Shown here piece by piece: positions 51,898-60,277 of a DNA stretch of 64,000 nt. The stretch is from Dehalococcoidia bacterium. GTDB taxonomy: Bacteria > Chloroflexota > Dehalococcoidia > Tepidiformales > Tepidiformaceae. Numbering within the stretch: position 1 is the first letter of the stretch; each line of letters begins with the position of its first letter. The stretch lies in assembly GCA_020432045.1 (NCBI GenBank), contig JAGQHB010000075.1, positions 1 to 64,000 on the forward strand, written 5' to 3'. A program made the translations under genes and the position numbers. The notes under the pieces were generated by a model. That model saw only the letters and a program-made list of their open reading frames with translations. It searched no databases and was not told where the DNA came from.

Positions 51898-54180
51898 ATG
51901 AGCACCTTGGAAGCCACTCGCCCCGAAGATTGCCTCGCAATGCACGCAGGTGAACTCCGCCTGAGCGGCCTCGATGCTTCGATCACCATCATCCGTGATC
52001 GCTGGGGTGTGCCTCACATCCGGGCAGGTAGCATTCGCGACGCTTTCTTCGGTCAGGGCTTTTGCATCGGCCAGGACCGCCTCTGGCAGCTCGAACTCTA
52101 TCGCCACATGGCCCACGGGCGTGCGGCCTCTCTGCTTAACAAAGGCCTGCTCCGGCTCGATATCCAGAATCGCCGGCTGGGCTTTGGCCGCCTCGCTGCC
52201 GCCGAATGGGAACACCAGTCCGCCGAGGCGAAACTTGTCCTCCAAGCCTATGCCGACGGGATCAATGCGGCGATCGCTACGCAGCCCCGGCCATATGAAT
52301 TCGTCCAACTCGACCACGCCATGGCACCCTGGACTCCAATCGACTCGCTCGCCGTGATCAAGATGGTCAATTCTGGCAACCAGTGGGCCACGAAACTGAA
52401 GTTCGGGCAGATCGCTTCAAAATTGGGTGCCGAGGCGGTCGAAGCCCTCGTACCGGGCGTTCCGGTCGGTGGCGCGCTCATCACCCCATCTGGTGCCCGC
52501 TGGACTGGCCAACCCCACCCCTTCAAGGAAGACATCCTGTCCGCCATGGGCCAGCCTGACGGCCCCCAGAACTCTGGCGGCGGCTCCAACTGTTGGGTGA
52601 TCCACGGGTCCCGCACTGCGACAGGCTGGCCACTGGTTGCCGGTGACCCGCATCTCGGCCTCACTGTCCCGGCACAGTGGTACCTCGTCCACATGGAGTG
52701 CCCCGAATTCACCGCGGCTGGCCCCTGCAATCCGTGCTACCCGGGCCCCGTGTTCTACGGCCACAACACGCACGTCGCCTGGACCATGACCCACGCGCAG
52801 GGCGACCGCTGGGACGTCTATCGCGAAAGAGTCCGCCGTACGGCCGGGGGCCCGGAAGTGCTGTTCAATGGCGCCTGGGAGCCCATGCAACGCCTCGACG
52901 AGTCATTCGATGTCCGGGATCAGCCAGCCGTGCGAGAGACTATCTGGCTGACCCGCCACGGTCCGGTGATCTTTGGCGACCCGCTGGTCGACGACGAGGT
53001 GCTTGCAGCTCGTTGGGGCCTCGCCGAACCGGCACACGACACCGACGCCATGCTGGCCATGCTCCGCGCTTCCAACCTCGATGAGGCTCGTACCGCCCTG
53101 CGCCGCTACGACTCCGTTAGCGGAAACTACTGCTTCGCCGACATCGCCGGTCGCATCGCCTATCAGTACAGCGGCCGCATCCCGGCCCGGCCCGCATGGC
53201 TGCTGCCCGTCCCCGGCTGGGATGGCCAGCACGAATGGACCGGCGACGTCCCGAAGGAGGAACTCCCGATTGGCGAGAACCCCGAAAACGGGTTCTTCGT
53301 CACCGCTAACAACCGCACGACCACGCCCGATTACCCCCACTACCTCACCTACATGGCGACACGGTTCCGGGCTGATCGCCTGCGCGAACTCCTCGACCCG
53401 CTCGAACAGGCGACGGCGGCTGACTGCCAGCGCCTGCAGTCCGACCTCACCAGCATCCATGCCCGTGACATGGCCGCCTGGCTCACGCGCTCGCTCGCAC
53501 CGGACCCCGCGGCCGCCCGTCTTCAGGGCATTCTCAGCGGATGGGATGGGCATATGCCGCCTGACTCAGCCGCGGCTCTCGTGTTCGACTTCGCCTGCGA
53601 GGCCCTTGCCGAACGCACCCTCCGCGCTTACTACGCACCCGCCTACAATGTGCCCGACTTCACCGTCATGGAGCAGCGCCGCGTCCTCTACGAACAGATG
53701 GCGGAAGGTGCTCACCTCATGCTGGTTCACGATACTTCGTGGGACACGGCAGCTCATGCAGCTCTCTCCGTTGCCGCCGGGCGCATTGAAGCACGCTTCG
53801 GCGCCGATCCTTCCGGCTGGCGTTGGAGCGATGCTCATGTCGTTTCCTGGCGCCACAACCTCGGCCGGGACGACCGCTACGCGGCCATCCTCAATATTGG
53901 CGATGTCCCCATCGGCGGCCACGGAGATACGCCGTTCAACACCATGACCGACCATGGTGCTGCCTCGACACATGGTGTCTCCTACCGGCAGATTATCGAC
54001 CTGGCGGACGTCAACGCGATGCAGGTCTGCCTGCCGCCCGGTAACTCCGGCCAGCCCGGCTCACCGCACTATGCCGATGGGATCGACTCCTGGCGCGACG
54101 TGGAATATCACCCGCTCCACGTCCACTGGGCGGACATTAATGCCAATGCCGAGGCGATGCTGACGCTCATCCCGGGGTAG
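51898..54180 (+). CDS. penicillin acylase family Ntn hydrolase
   Basis: This 760-residue protein is a single-chain precursor of the penicillin amidase family. The N-terminal part (ITIIRDRWGVPHIRA, FGQGFCIGQDRLWQLELYRHMAHGR) is the alpha chain. Autoproteolysis before Ser230 in GGGSNCWVIHG should free the nucleophilic Ser of the beta chain, followed by LVAGDPHLGLTVPAQWY. Substrates in the family include acyl-homoserine lactones, cyclic imides, antibiotics and other amides; none is indicated here. No signal peptide is seen, so it may be cytoplasmic. GGAGGAGG stands 7 bases before the ATG. Confidence 0.9.
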   Translation: MSTLEATRPEDCLAMHAGELRLSGLDASITIIRDRWGVPHIRAGSIRDAFFGQGFCIGQDRLWQLELYRHMAHGRAASLLNKGLLRLDIQNRRLGFGRLAAAEWEHQSAEAKLVLQAYADGINAAIATQPRPYEFVQLDHAMAPWTPIDSLAVIKMVNSGNQWATKLKFGQIASKLGAEAVEALVPGVPVGGALITPSGARWTGQPHPFKEDILSAMGQPDGPQNSGGGSNCWVIHGSRTATGWPLVAGDPHLGLTVPAQWYLVHMECPEFTAAGPCNPCYPGPVFYGHNTHVAWTMTHAQGDRWDVYRERVRRTAGGPEVLFNGAWEPMQRLDESFDVRDQPAVRETIWLTRHGPVIFGDPLVDDEVLAARWGLAEPAHDTDAMLAMLRASNLDEARTALRRYDSVSGNYCFADIAGRIAYQYSGRIPARPAWLLPVPGWDGQHEWTGDVPKEELPIGENPENGFFVTANNRTTTPDYPHYLTYMATRFRADRLRELLDPLEQATAADCQRLQSDLTSIHARDMAAWLTRSLAPDPAAARLQGILSGWDGHMPPDSAAALVFDFACEALAERTLRAYYAPAYNVPDFTVMEQRRVLYEQMAEGAHLMLVHDTSWDTAAHAALSVAAGRIEARFGADPSGWRWSDAHVVSWRHNLGRDDRYAAILNIGDVPIGGHGDTPFNTMTDHGAASTHGVSYRQIIDLADVNAMQVCLPPGNSGQPGSPHYADGIDSWRDVEYHPLHVHWADINANAEAMLTLIPG

Positions 54181-54194
54181 TCACCGCGGCATCG

Positions 54195-54968
54195 TTAGAC
54201 CAGACGGATCCGGAGCCCGCCGATGAGCATCGTGCCGTCATCGACCGGCAGTCCCTGACTCCTTGCCGCCGTGATGATCGCATCCCGGTCATTTGTGACC
54301 ACATCGATGCCGCCGAGCCCCTCCGGTCGCCCGTCAGTGCAGGCCACGAACCGGATCGTGGCATTGTCCAACGCCAGTTCGTATGTGCTTTCCCCGCGGC
54401 TCTCCAGACGCCATTCCGCGATGGCAGCCCATCGTGTGGCAACCGTCGCCGGGTCGTCACATTGAACCTCCGCCGCCACGATGTCTCCCACGCGTTCCGT
54501 GTGCCGCGCAGCGGTCCAACCAGCACCGCCCGCCGGGTCCCAGGGGCCATCCGCATCGTGCGCCCGGGCGCCAAGCTGTTCGTCGATCTCGAAGAACGAC
54601 CCGCCAGTGTCCTTTGGGTGCATCTGCATGTTGCGGAATGTATCCCGGTCGGACTGGCTCACCAGCCGGATGCCCAGCTCAGCCACACGTGCCCGGCGCG
54701 GCGCGTGGTCATCGCATTGTGCGATCACCATGTAGCCGCCGTCGCCTCCGCGCCGTTCGAGGTAGCGGCCTCCGGCGGTCCCTGGCTCCGTCGGCGCGAC
54801 GACTTCGAGAAACTGGTTCCCGACGGGCATCAAGACGTTCTCAAGCCCGTATTTGCCCACGCCCGGGTCACGATGACATACCGCGATGCCGAGGACCTGG
54901 CGCAGATCTTCAACTACCGGTTCCAGTTCTGCCACGACGATTGCGATCTGGCGGAGCCTCAACCACAT
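54195..54968 (-). CDS. VOC superfamily (glyoxalase-like) protein
   Basis: This 257-residue protein looks like two VOC half-barrels in one chain: residues 1-125 begin LRLRQIAIVVAELEPVVEDLRQVLG, and the second half begins near VGDIVAAEVQCDDPATVATRWAAI. This is the layout of the Glyoxalase_3-like group. Metal ligands are not certain. It is 5 bases after coaE, the last gene of the OB-fold/thiolase/deacetylase/coaE operon, and converges with the acylase gene. The function is unknown. Confidence 0.65.
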   Translation of the reverse strand: MWLRLRQIAIVVAELEPVVEDLRQVLGIAVCHRDPGVGKYGLENVLMPVGNQFLEVVAPTEPGTAGGRYLERRGGDGGYMVIAQCDDHAPRRARVAELGIRLVSQSDRDTFRNMQMHPKDTGGSFFEIDEQLGARAHDADGPWDPAGGAGWTAARHTERVGDIVAAEVQCDDPATVATRWAAIAEWRLESRGESTYELALDNATIRFVACTDGRPEGLGGIDVVTNDRDAIITAARSQGLPVDDGTMLIGGLRIRLV

Positions 54969-54973
54969 GGCTG

Positions 54974-55690
54974 CTACCGTGCCATTTCCGGCGCCGGGAC
55001 GCCCGCTGCCTTGAGCTGTTCACGCCGCCTCTCGAGGAACTTCTCCCACCATGGCTCGAACACAGACGTCAGGGGCTCGCCTGCCATGTGCATCCCGTAG
55101 ATGCGTTCGTACTCGCCCGCCACCGCGTCCTCCAGTGCCTCGCGTCCGCCCACATTGTCATAAACCCAGTCTGCGCCAGGAGCCCGCACATCTCGGGGCA
55201 CCATGGATTTCAGCCGCTGGGTCACCTCTTCCTCGCTCATCCCCCGCGTCTCAACCAATCGGTGCCGCGCCGTGTCGTCATCCACCGCGATCAACCACGT
55301 CTGATCACACCAGCGTGCGTACCCCGGCTCCATCAGGTTGACCGCTTCCATCACTGCCACAGCGTCGTCCGGGAGTTCAGCTCGCCAGCGGTCGATCTCG
55401 GCATGGATAGCATCAGTAATGGATCCCATCGCTGTTGTGAGCTTGGTCATCTCCTCCGGCTTGCCGAAGACCTTCGCCCCGAGCACTTTCCGGTCGACAA
55501 ACCCATCAGCTCCGACGACGTCCGTTCCAAATGCTTCAACGACACGGTCGAACCCCGGCGTGCCGGGGTCGTAGAGTCGATGCACGAGCTTGTCGGCGTC
55601 GCAATGGATGGCGCCCCGCTCCACCAGGAGCTGCGCAACCGTTGACTTTCCGGCCGCGATCGTCCCCGTCAGGCCAATCACCAGTGGCAT
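54974..55690 (-). CDS. coaE: dephospho-CoA kinase
   Basis: CoaE phosphorylates dephospho-CoA to CoA, the last step of CoA synthesis. The 238 residues start with a P-loop (IGLTGTIAAGKSTVAQLL), then HCDADKLVHRLYDPGTPG with the conserved Asp-Ala-Asp, and a lid region with GMSEEEVTQRL near residue 140. The end is longer than usual by about 35 residues. ATG 55690 is chosen by the family start; a longer frame overlaps the deacetylase gene. It lies 10 bases after the deacetylase gene and 5 before the VOC gene, in an acyl-CoA-related operon. Confidence 0.88.
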   Translation of the reverse strand: MPLVIGLTGTIAAGKSTVAQLLVERGAIHCDADKLVHRLYDPGTPGFDRVVEAFGTDVVGADGFVDRKVLGAKVFGKPEEMTKLTTAMGSITDAIHAEIDRWRAELPDDAVAVMEAVNLMEPGYARWCDQTWLIAVDDDTARHRLVETRGMSEEEVTQRLKSMVPRDVRAPGADWVYDNVGGREALEDAVAGEYERIYGMHMAGEPLTSVFEPWWEKFLERRREQLKAAGVPAPEMAR

Positions 55691-55700
55691 TCGTCCCTCC

Positions 55701-56549
55701 TCAGGCTTCGAATGGATGTGCTTCCCGCCATCGGCGGGCGACGGCTCCCATCGTTTCGAACCGTACGCCGGGTGCAGCACTCATGTGCTCGATGAGCCGT
55801 TCCAGCATCATCACGCGGCTCCCCCGCCCGATGATCTGCGGATGCATCGTCAGTGTGAACACGCCACCCGGATGGTTGGCCAGCGCGTAGTCGAACTCCG
55901 CCGACCACGTCTCGTAGACATCGGACGGAGATCGCAGTCCGACGTGATGCCGCTGCCAGTTCAGGCCGAAGTAGGGCCAGTCGTCCAGTGCCCAATCCAC
56001 CGGGAGCTCGACGATCGGGACGCGCGGCCCCGGAACGAATGGACCCTCCGCACTCACCACGTCGTCTTGTCGCGCCCAGTACGGCTCGAAGTCCGCCGCC
56101 ATCAGGCTTGAGTCGTAGCTGAAGCCGTTCGCCAGCAGCAGTCCAACCGTGGCTTCAGAATGATCCCACGCTGGCGAGCGGAATCCCTCCGGACCCGTTC
56201 CCGTCAGACGCGTGATCGAAGCAATGCCCCGTTCGACAGCTATCCGCTCCTCTTCAGCCGTAACGGCGCCGGGATTCTCATGGCAGTAGTTGTGATGGCC
56301 AACTTCGTGCCCGCCGTCCACCACTGCACGGCATGCATCCGGAAACGAATCAATAGTGTGGCCCGGGATGAAAAATGTGGCGGGAATGGAATGGCGCGCG
56401 AGCAGATCGAGGATCCGCCGCGCGCCAACCAGTCCATACTCTCCTCGTGATACCGCCGATGGGCTCTGCTGCCGCATCGACCCGATCCACAGTGACACCG
56501 CGTCGAAGTCGAAGCTCAGGCAGACAGACAGGCCATCAACGTTGCTCAC
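55701..56549 (-). CDS. polysaccharide deacetylase family protein (NodB/PuuE type)
   Basis: This 282-residue protein belongs to carbohydrate esterase family 4 by motif: CLSFDFDAVS with the catalytic and metal Asp, HEVGHHNYCHENPG in place of the HxxxH metal motif, GFRSPAWDHS, and LTMHPQIIGRG at the end. No signal peptide is seen, and the sequence is closer to the cytoplasmic PuuE/allantoinase-like group than to secreted chitin deacetylases. It may hydrolyse an amide or a cyclic imide. The GTG start is 6 bases after the thiolase stop, so it is cotranscribed with it. Confidence 0.82.
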   Translation of the reverse strand: MSNVDGLSVCLSFDFDAVSLWIGSMRQQSPSAVSRGEYGLVGARRILDLLARHSIPATFFIPGHTIDSFPDACRAVVDGGHEVGHHNYCHENPGAVTAEEERIAVERGIASITRLTGTGPEGFRSPAWDHSEATVGLLLANGFSYDSSLMAADFEPYWARQDDVVSAEGPFVPGPRVPIVELPVDWALDDWPYFGLNWQRHHVGLRSPSDVYETWSAEFDYALANHPGGVFTLTMHPQIIGRGSRVMMLERLIEHMSAAPGVRFETMGAVARRWREAHPFEA

Positions 56550-56555
56550 GAGTGT

Positions 56556-57704
56556 TTAGGGCCGTTCGTTCGAGAACACGATCGTCCCCGAAGCCATGAA
56601 CATGCCGCCCACGCCGTGCGAGACCGCCACCTTCACGTCAGGGACCTGCGCCGCGGCCGTGCCACGGACCTGACGCACGCTCTCCTGCAGCGCGTACATG
56701 CCGTACATGCCGGAGTGCGTGTAGCTCAGGCCACCGCCGTTCGTGTTGAGCGGCAGCTTCCCGCCGGGGCGAGTGTTGCCTGCCGCGATGAACGGACCGG
56801 CTTCGCCACGGCCCACGAACCCGAGGTCCTCGAGCCCGTAAATCGGCAGGTGAGCGAATGCGTCGTAAATCATCAGGTGATTCACGTCCTTATGCGTGAT
56901 GCCAGCGTCCGACATCGCCCGTGGTCCGGCCACGCGGAACGCACCCGAGCGGGTGAGGTCCTTCATCTGGCTCACCATCGGTGTCTCGACGCTCTCGCCA
57001 GTGCCCAGGATGTACACCGGCTTGGTCGGAAAGTCCTTCGCCCGGTCAGCCGAGGTGATGATCAGCGCGCCGGCGCCGTCCGTTACCAGGCAGCACATCA
57101 GCAGCCGGAACGGGTAGGCGATCATGCGCGAATTCAACACGTCGTCAACCGTGATCGGGTCCTTCATCACAGCGTTCGGGTTCTTCCCTGCCCATTCGCG
57201 CTGTGCCACGGCCACGGCCGCGAGGTGCTCCTCAGTCGTCCCCGTTTCCTTCATGTAGCGCTTCACCGGGATGGTGAACATCGATGGCGGTCCGGTGACG
57301 CCGGTCCAGCCTTCGTACTGTGCGTTCATCGTCTGGCGGCCGCCACCGAATCCGGCACGACCGAGTTGCGACTTTCCGCTTTCGCCGTGCGTTACGAGGA
57401 TCGTCTTCGCCAGGCCTGCTTCAATCGCCGCCACCGCGTGGCGGACGTGCAGCATGAACGAGCACCCGCCGACGCTAGTGCCGTCGACGTAGCTTGGCGG
57501 GTCCATGCCGAGGTACCAGGCGACTTCAGCCGGGTTACCAACACACGCGATGCCGTCCACGTCCTTCGGGCCGATGCCCGCATCCTTCATGGCGGCGATG
57601 GCAGCTCCGGCCTGGAGGCCCAGCTGCGAAAGTTCGGGAATACGCCCCGATGCGTTGACCATCTCCGCCGCGCCAACGACGGCGGTTCCACCTCGAGTCG
57701 GCAT
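56556..57704 (-). CDS. thiolase family protein (SCP-x/lipid-transfer type)
   Basis: This 382-residue protein has the thiolase fold of the SCP-x-like branch: an N-terminal GTAVVGAAEM, DGIACVGNPAEVAW, the Cys-containing TSVGGCSFMLHVRHAV where the nucleophile is expected, HLMIYDAFAHLPIYGLEDLGF, NTNGGGLSYTHSGMYGM and the C-terminal VSHGVGGMF. The usual C-terminal CxxGG Cys is replaced by His. Such proteins work with OB-fold (DUF35) partners in degradation of sterol side chains or branched acyl-CoA; here the partner gene ends just 3 bases upstream. Confidence 0.85.
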   Translation of the reverse strand: MPTRGGTAVVGAAEMVNASGRIPELSQLGLQAGAAIAAMKDAGIGPKDVDGIACVGNPAEVAWYLGMDPPSYVDGTSVGGCSFMLHVRHAVAAIEAGLAKTILVTHGESGKSQLGRAGFGGGRQTMNAQYEGWTGVTGPPSMFTIPVKRYMKETGTTEEHLAAVAVAQREWAGKNPNAVMKDPITVDDVLNSRMIAYPFRLLMCCLVTDGAGALIITSADRAKDFPTKPVYILGTGESVETPMVSQMKDLTRSGAFRVAGPRAMSDAGITHKDVNHLMIYDAFAHLPIYGLEDLGFVGRGEAGPFIAAGNTRPGGKLPLNTNGGGLSYTHSGMYGMYALQESVRQVRGTAAAQVPDVKVAVSHGVGGMFMASGTIVFSNERP

Positions 57705-57707
57705 TGT

Positions 57708-58121
57708 TTAGCCTCCCTTTGCCGGCCGGAACAGCGGCAGCGTCACTTCTTCGTTCACCGTATGCGGCGCCAGTTCGAGGGCCATGTCCAGGATCAATGC
57801 CTCGGGCGTCTGCTCACAGTCGGTGATGTTCGTCAGCATCGTCGGACCCTCCGCGAGCTTCACCACACACAGGCCGACGGGCCCTTCGAACCCTGGAGGG
57901 GGCCGGTTGTTGATGACGTAGCTCAGGAGCGTGGCCTTGCCACTCGCCTGGAACCACTCGACTTCCTGGGATGGGTCCCCGGGGAAGAACGGCCGCGGCG
58001 GGAAATACGCCTGGCCGGACTTCTTGCTGCGCTGCAGCATCAATTTGCCCTCCTTGAGTCCTTCCCAGTAGGGAGCAGACTCCGGAGTGGCCTGGGGGAT
58101 GTAACGAGAATAGTCGTGCAA
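57708..58121 (-). CDS. OB-fold (DUF35) protein lacking its zinc-ribbon cysteines
   Basis: This 137-residue protein is the small partner of the thiolase. The N-terminal helix (YIPQATPESAPYWEGLKEGKLML) and OB fold (TLLSYVINNRPPPGFEGPVGLCVVKL) fit DUF35/OB_aCoA. In the rubredoxin-like zinc part the four expected cysteines are replaced: QRSKKSGQAYFPPRPFFPGD has none. It should therefore fold without zinc. The start is uncertain: TTG 58121 gives the family N-terminus with AGGCGG upstream; GTG 58145 is the alternative. Confidence 0.78.
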   Translation of the reverse strand: MHDYSRYIPQATPESAPYWEGLKEGKLMLQRSKKSGQAYFPPRPFFPGDPSQEVEWFQASGKATLLSYVINNRPPPGFEGPVGLCVVKLAEGPTMLTNITDCEQTPEALILDMALELAPHTVNEEVTLPLFRPAKGG

Positions 58122-58152
58122 ACCCTTCCGCCTTTCATGTTTCACAGGGTGT

Positions 58153-58169
58153 CCGGGAGTCTCTCCCGG
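58153..58169 (-). promoter_or_regulatory. 7-bp hairpin upstream of the OB-fold gene
   Basis: CCGGGAG and CTCCCGG form a perfect stem with a 3-base loop, 30 bases before the TTG start and 8 before the alternative GTG. No T-run follows. It may influence start choice, but no more can be said. Confidence 0.3.
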
Positions 58170-58241
58170 CACAGGAAACGGAACCCTACATGTCTACCCT
58201 GCCGCGCCGGGCGGGGCAAGCGAATCCACTGATTTCCTGCC

Positions 58242-60215
58242 TTACTCGTTCACTTCCTGCCCATACAGCGCCTCGCGCAGATCAACGGCAAGGTTCTTGC
58301 CGTCCAGCAAGAGGTGCCGCGGATTAAACCCGTCCGCGCGCACCGCCATCCTCAGCCCCGACGGTGCGATGTCTGCCGGCAGCGCAAAGCCTGCAAGGCC
58401 GTCCCTGTTCGTCCTCGTTCGCGCAACTACCCCGTCGACGTGGTCGGTGACCAGGATGTCCGCGCCTTCAACTGGAGCATGGTCTCCGGCGGTGTTTCCA
58501 TCGTGGTCCCGGACCCATGCCCGCCCGCTCCGGCCATCGTGGGCCACCTCGATTTCCACCTCGACATCCCGCAGATAGATGAACGGCTCCGTCGTCACCG
58601 TCGCCATGCCATCGCGCTCAGGGATGCGTGCCGGGTTCGCAAGCAGCGTCACATCCTGGACCGCCATCCCGTGGTCCGTCGTAATCACGAACAACGTTGA
58701 CTCGAAAAGACCCAGTTCCTCCAGCAGGCCCAGGATGTGTCCGATCCGGAGGTCCGTCTCGTCGAGCGCCTGCCTTGCACCCTCGTGATGCGGCCCGTAG
58801 TCATGTGCAGCCGAATCGGGTTGGCTGAACTCGTGGAATACGAACCGTGGAGGCGCATGCGAATGATCGAGGAAAAGCTGCCGGGCCTGCGCCAGCCCGC
58901 GATTGTCGATCTCACCCATCATCTTGTGCCCGTGCTCTTCCAGTTCATCCTTCCAGCGCGGGCTGATCTCGTGTTCGGTCTCCCTCGTAAGTTCGATGAG
59001 CCAGGCTCGATCGCCGACGAGTCGCCGCTCCAGCGTCGCGTGGTCCGCGCCGCGTACACACGGCTCAATGATCGAAGCCGTCAGTGCTCCACCATGCGCT
59101 CCATCCCAGTCCCCATACACGCGGTGGAAGGCCTCGAAGAGCGTCTCTACCCGGCCGGAGAGGAATGCTGCCGTGTCGAATTGCTGCCCCTGCGGCGACA
59201 CCACCTGTTGCTGGGCGCGCATGTAATAGCTGGGGTTCACGATCCCGTGGTGCCCGCACCACGCACCTGTGCCGATCGCGTTGTGGCTTGGCCAGGTGAT
59301 GCTTGGGAAGTTCGTGATGCTTCCGTGCTCCAACATCGCTCCGCACTCGATTAGCCGGCGCAGATTCGGGATAGATCCAGGGTCTCGTTCCAGCCGGTAG
59401 CGCAGCTCCGTGTGGGACTGTCCGTCCAGCAGCAGCAGATACACGCGTTCCGGGCCCGCACCCCGGGGCTCCCGCACTGCCTCGATAACTTCGCCGTCCT
59501 GCCACCGCAAGAATCGGCACGCCTCGTGGCCCAGTTCTGAGCACCGGCGGCCATCCATGTGCCGCCCGTCGACTATGGGAAACCCGAGCATCGCAGCGAT
59601 CGTCGGCGCGACATCGACCTGTTTCGCCGTCGCGATGATGCTGGCGCCGCGCTTCGCTCCCGGTCCGCTGAAGACGAGCGGAGACCGGCTCTGGATGACA
59701 TCCACGTTCCCGTGCTGGCCCGGCTGGCGTCCGAATGCGTAGCTCTCCGCCTCGACAACCAGGTCCGGCGCATCCGGCGCGTCGAAGAGCTGCGAGATCC
59801 GCTCGTAGGCATACGGGTACGTCAGACGCTCATGAGGCACGAATGCCCGCATCACGTCGTCCGGTGCACCGCCGGCCGTAAGCTCCTCGTCGTAGCTCGA
59901 AAGCGCGAACGGATCCTGCCGCTCGATCGGGTTTTCGCCCACCACCTCGATGACCTGGTAGTCATAACCACCGCACCCGTCGCGGAGCCGCACCCACCGA
60001 ACCATGCCGCGCAGCGCCCATGCTTCGTAACTGCAATGATTCGCCTCGTCCACGCGCATTGTCGCCACGAAGTCGGTCCATCGCTTGCCATCACGAGAAG
60101 TCAACAGCTTCAGGATTGCCAGGTTGCCGGATTCCTGCTGGTGACTGGCAAGCCCCTGGCCGCCGATGAGCGGCGGATCGTCGTTGAGTGCTGGGTTCGG
60201 TCCTGTCGTGGTCAA
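58242..60215 (-). CDS. alkaline-phosphatase superfamily phosphodiesterase with permuted motif order
   Basis: This 657-residue protein has motifs of type I phosphodiesterases/nucleotide pyrophosphatases. Residues 150-211 (FGRQPGQHG, PLVFSGPGAKRG, DVAPTIAAMLG) are what normally closes the fold. Residues 250-520 hold what normally opens it: LLLLDGQSHTEL, NFPSITWPSHN with the nucleophile Thr near 307, HEFSQPDSAAHDYGPHHEGA, and ITTDHGM near 512. So the C-terminal part of the fold precedes the N-terminal part. A beta-rich tail of about 140 residues follows. The start is TTG 60215; TAGCAT lies 27 bases upstream (60243-60248). Confidence 0.75.
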   Translation of the reverse strand: MTTTGPNPALNDDPPLIGGQGLASHQQESGNLAILKLLTSRDGKRWTDFVATMRVDEANHCSYEAWALRGMVRWVRLRDGCGGYDYQVIEVVGENPIERQDPFALSSYDEELTAGGAPDDVMRAFVPHERLTYPYAYERISQLFDAPDAPDLVVEAESYAFGRQPGQHGNVDVIQSRSPLVFSGPGAKRGASIIATAKQVDVAPTIAAMLGFPIVDGRHMDGRRCSELGHEACRFLRWQDGEVIEAVREPRGAGPERVYLLLLDGQSHTELRYRLERDPGSIPNLRRLIECGAMLEHGSITNFPSITWPSHNAIGTGAWCGHHGIVNPSYYMRAQQQVVSPQGQQFDTAAFLSGRVETLFEAFHRVYGDWDGAHGGALTASIIEPCVRGADHATLERRLVGDRAWLIELTRETEHEISPRWKDELEEHGHKMMGEIDNRGLAQARQLFLDHSHAPPRFVFHEFSQPDSAAHDYGPHHEGARQALDETDLRIGHILGLLEELGLFESTLFVITTDHGMAVQDVTLLANPARIPERDGMATVTTEPFIYLRDVEVEIEVAHDGRSGRAWVRDHDGNTAGDHAPVEGADILVTDHVDGVVARTRTNRDGLAGFALPADIAPSGLRMAVRADGFNPRHLLLDGKNLAVDLREALYGQEVNE

Positions 60216-60277
60216 GAGGGCGCCTTCGGCCGTGATGGCCGGATGCTACCATCCGTGCCCCCACACGGCGCGATCGC

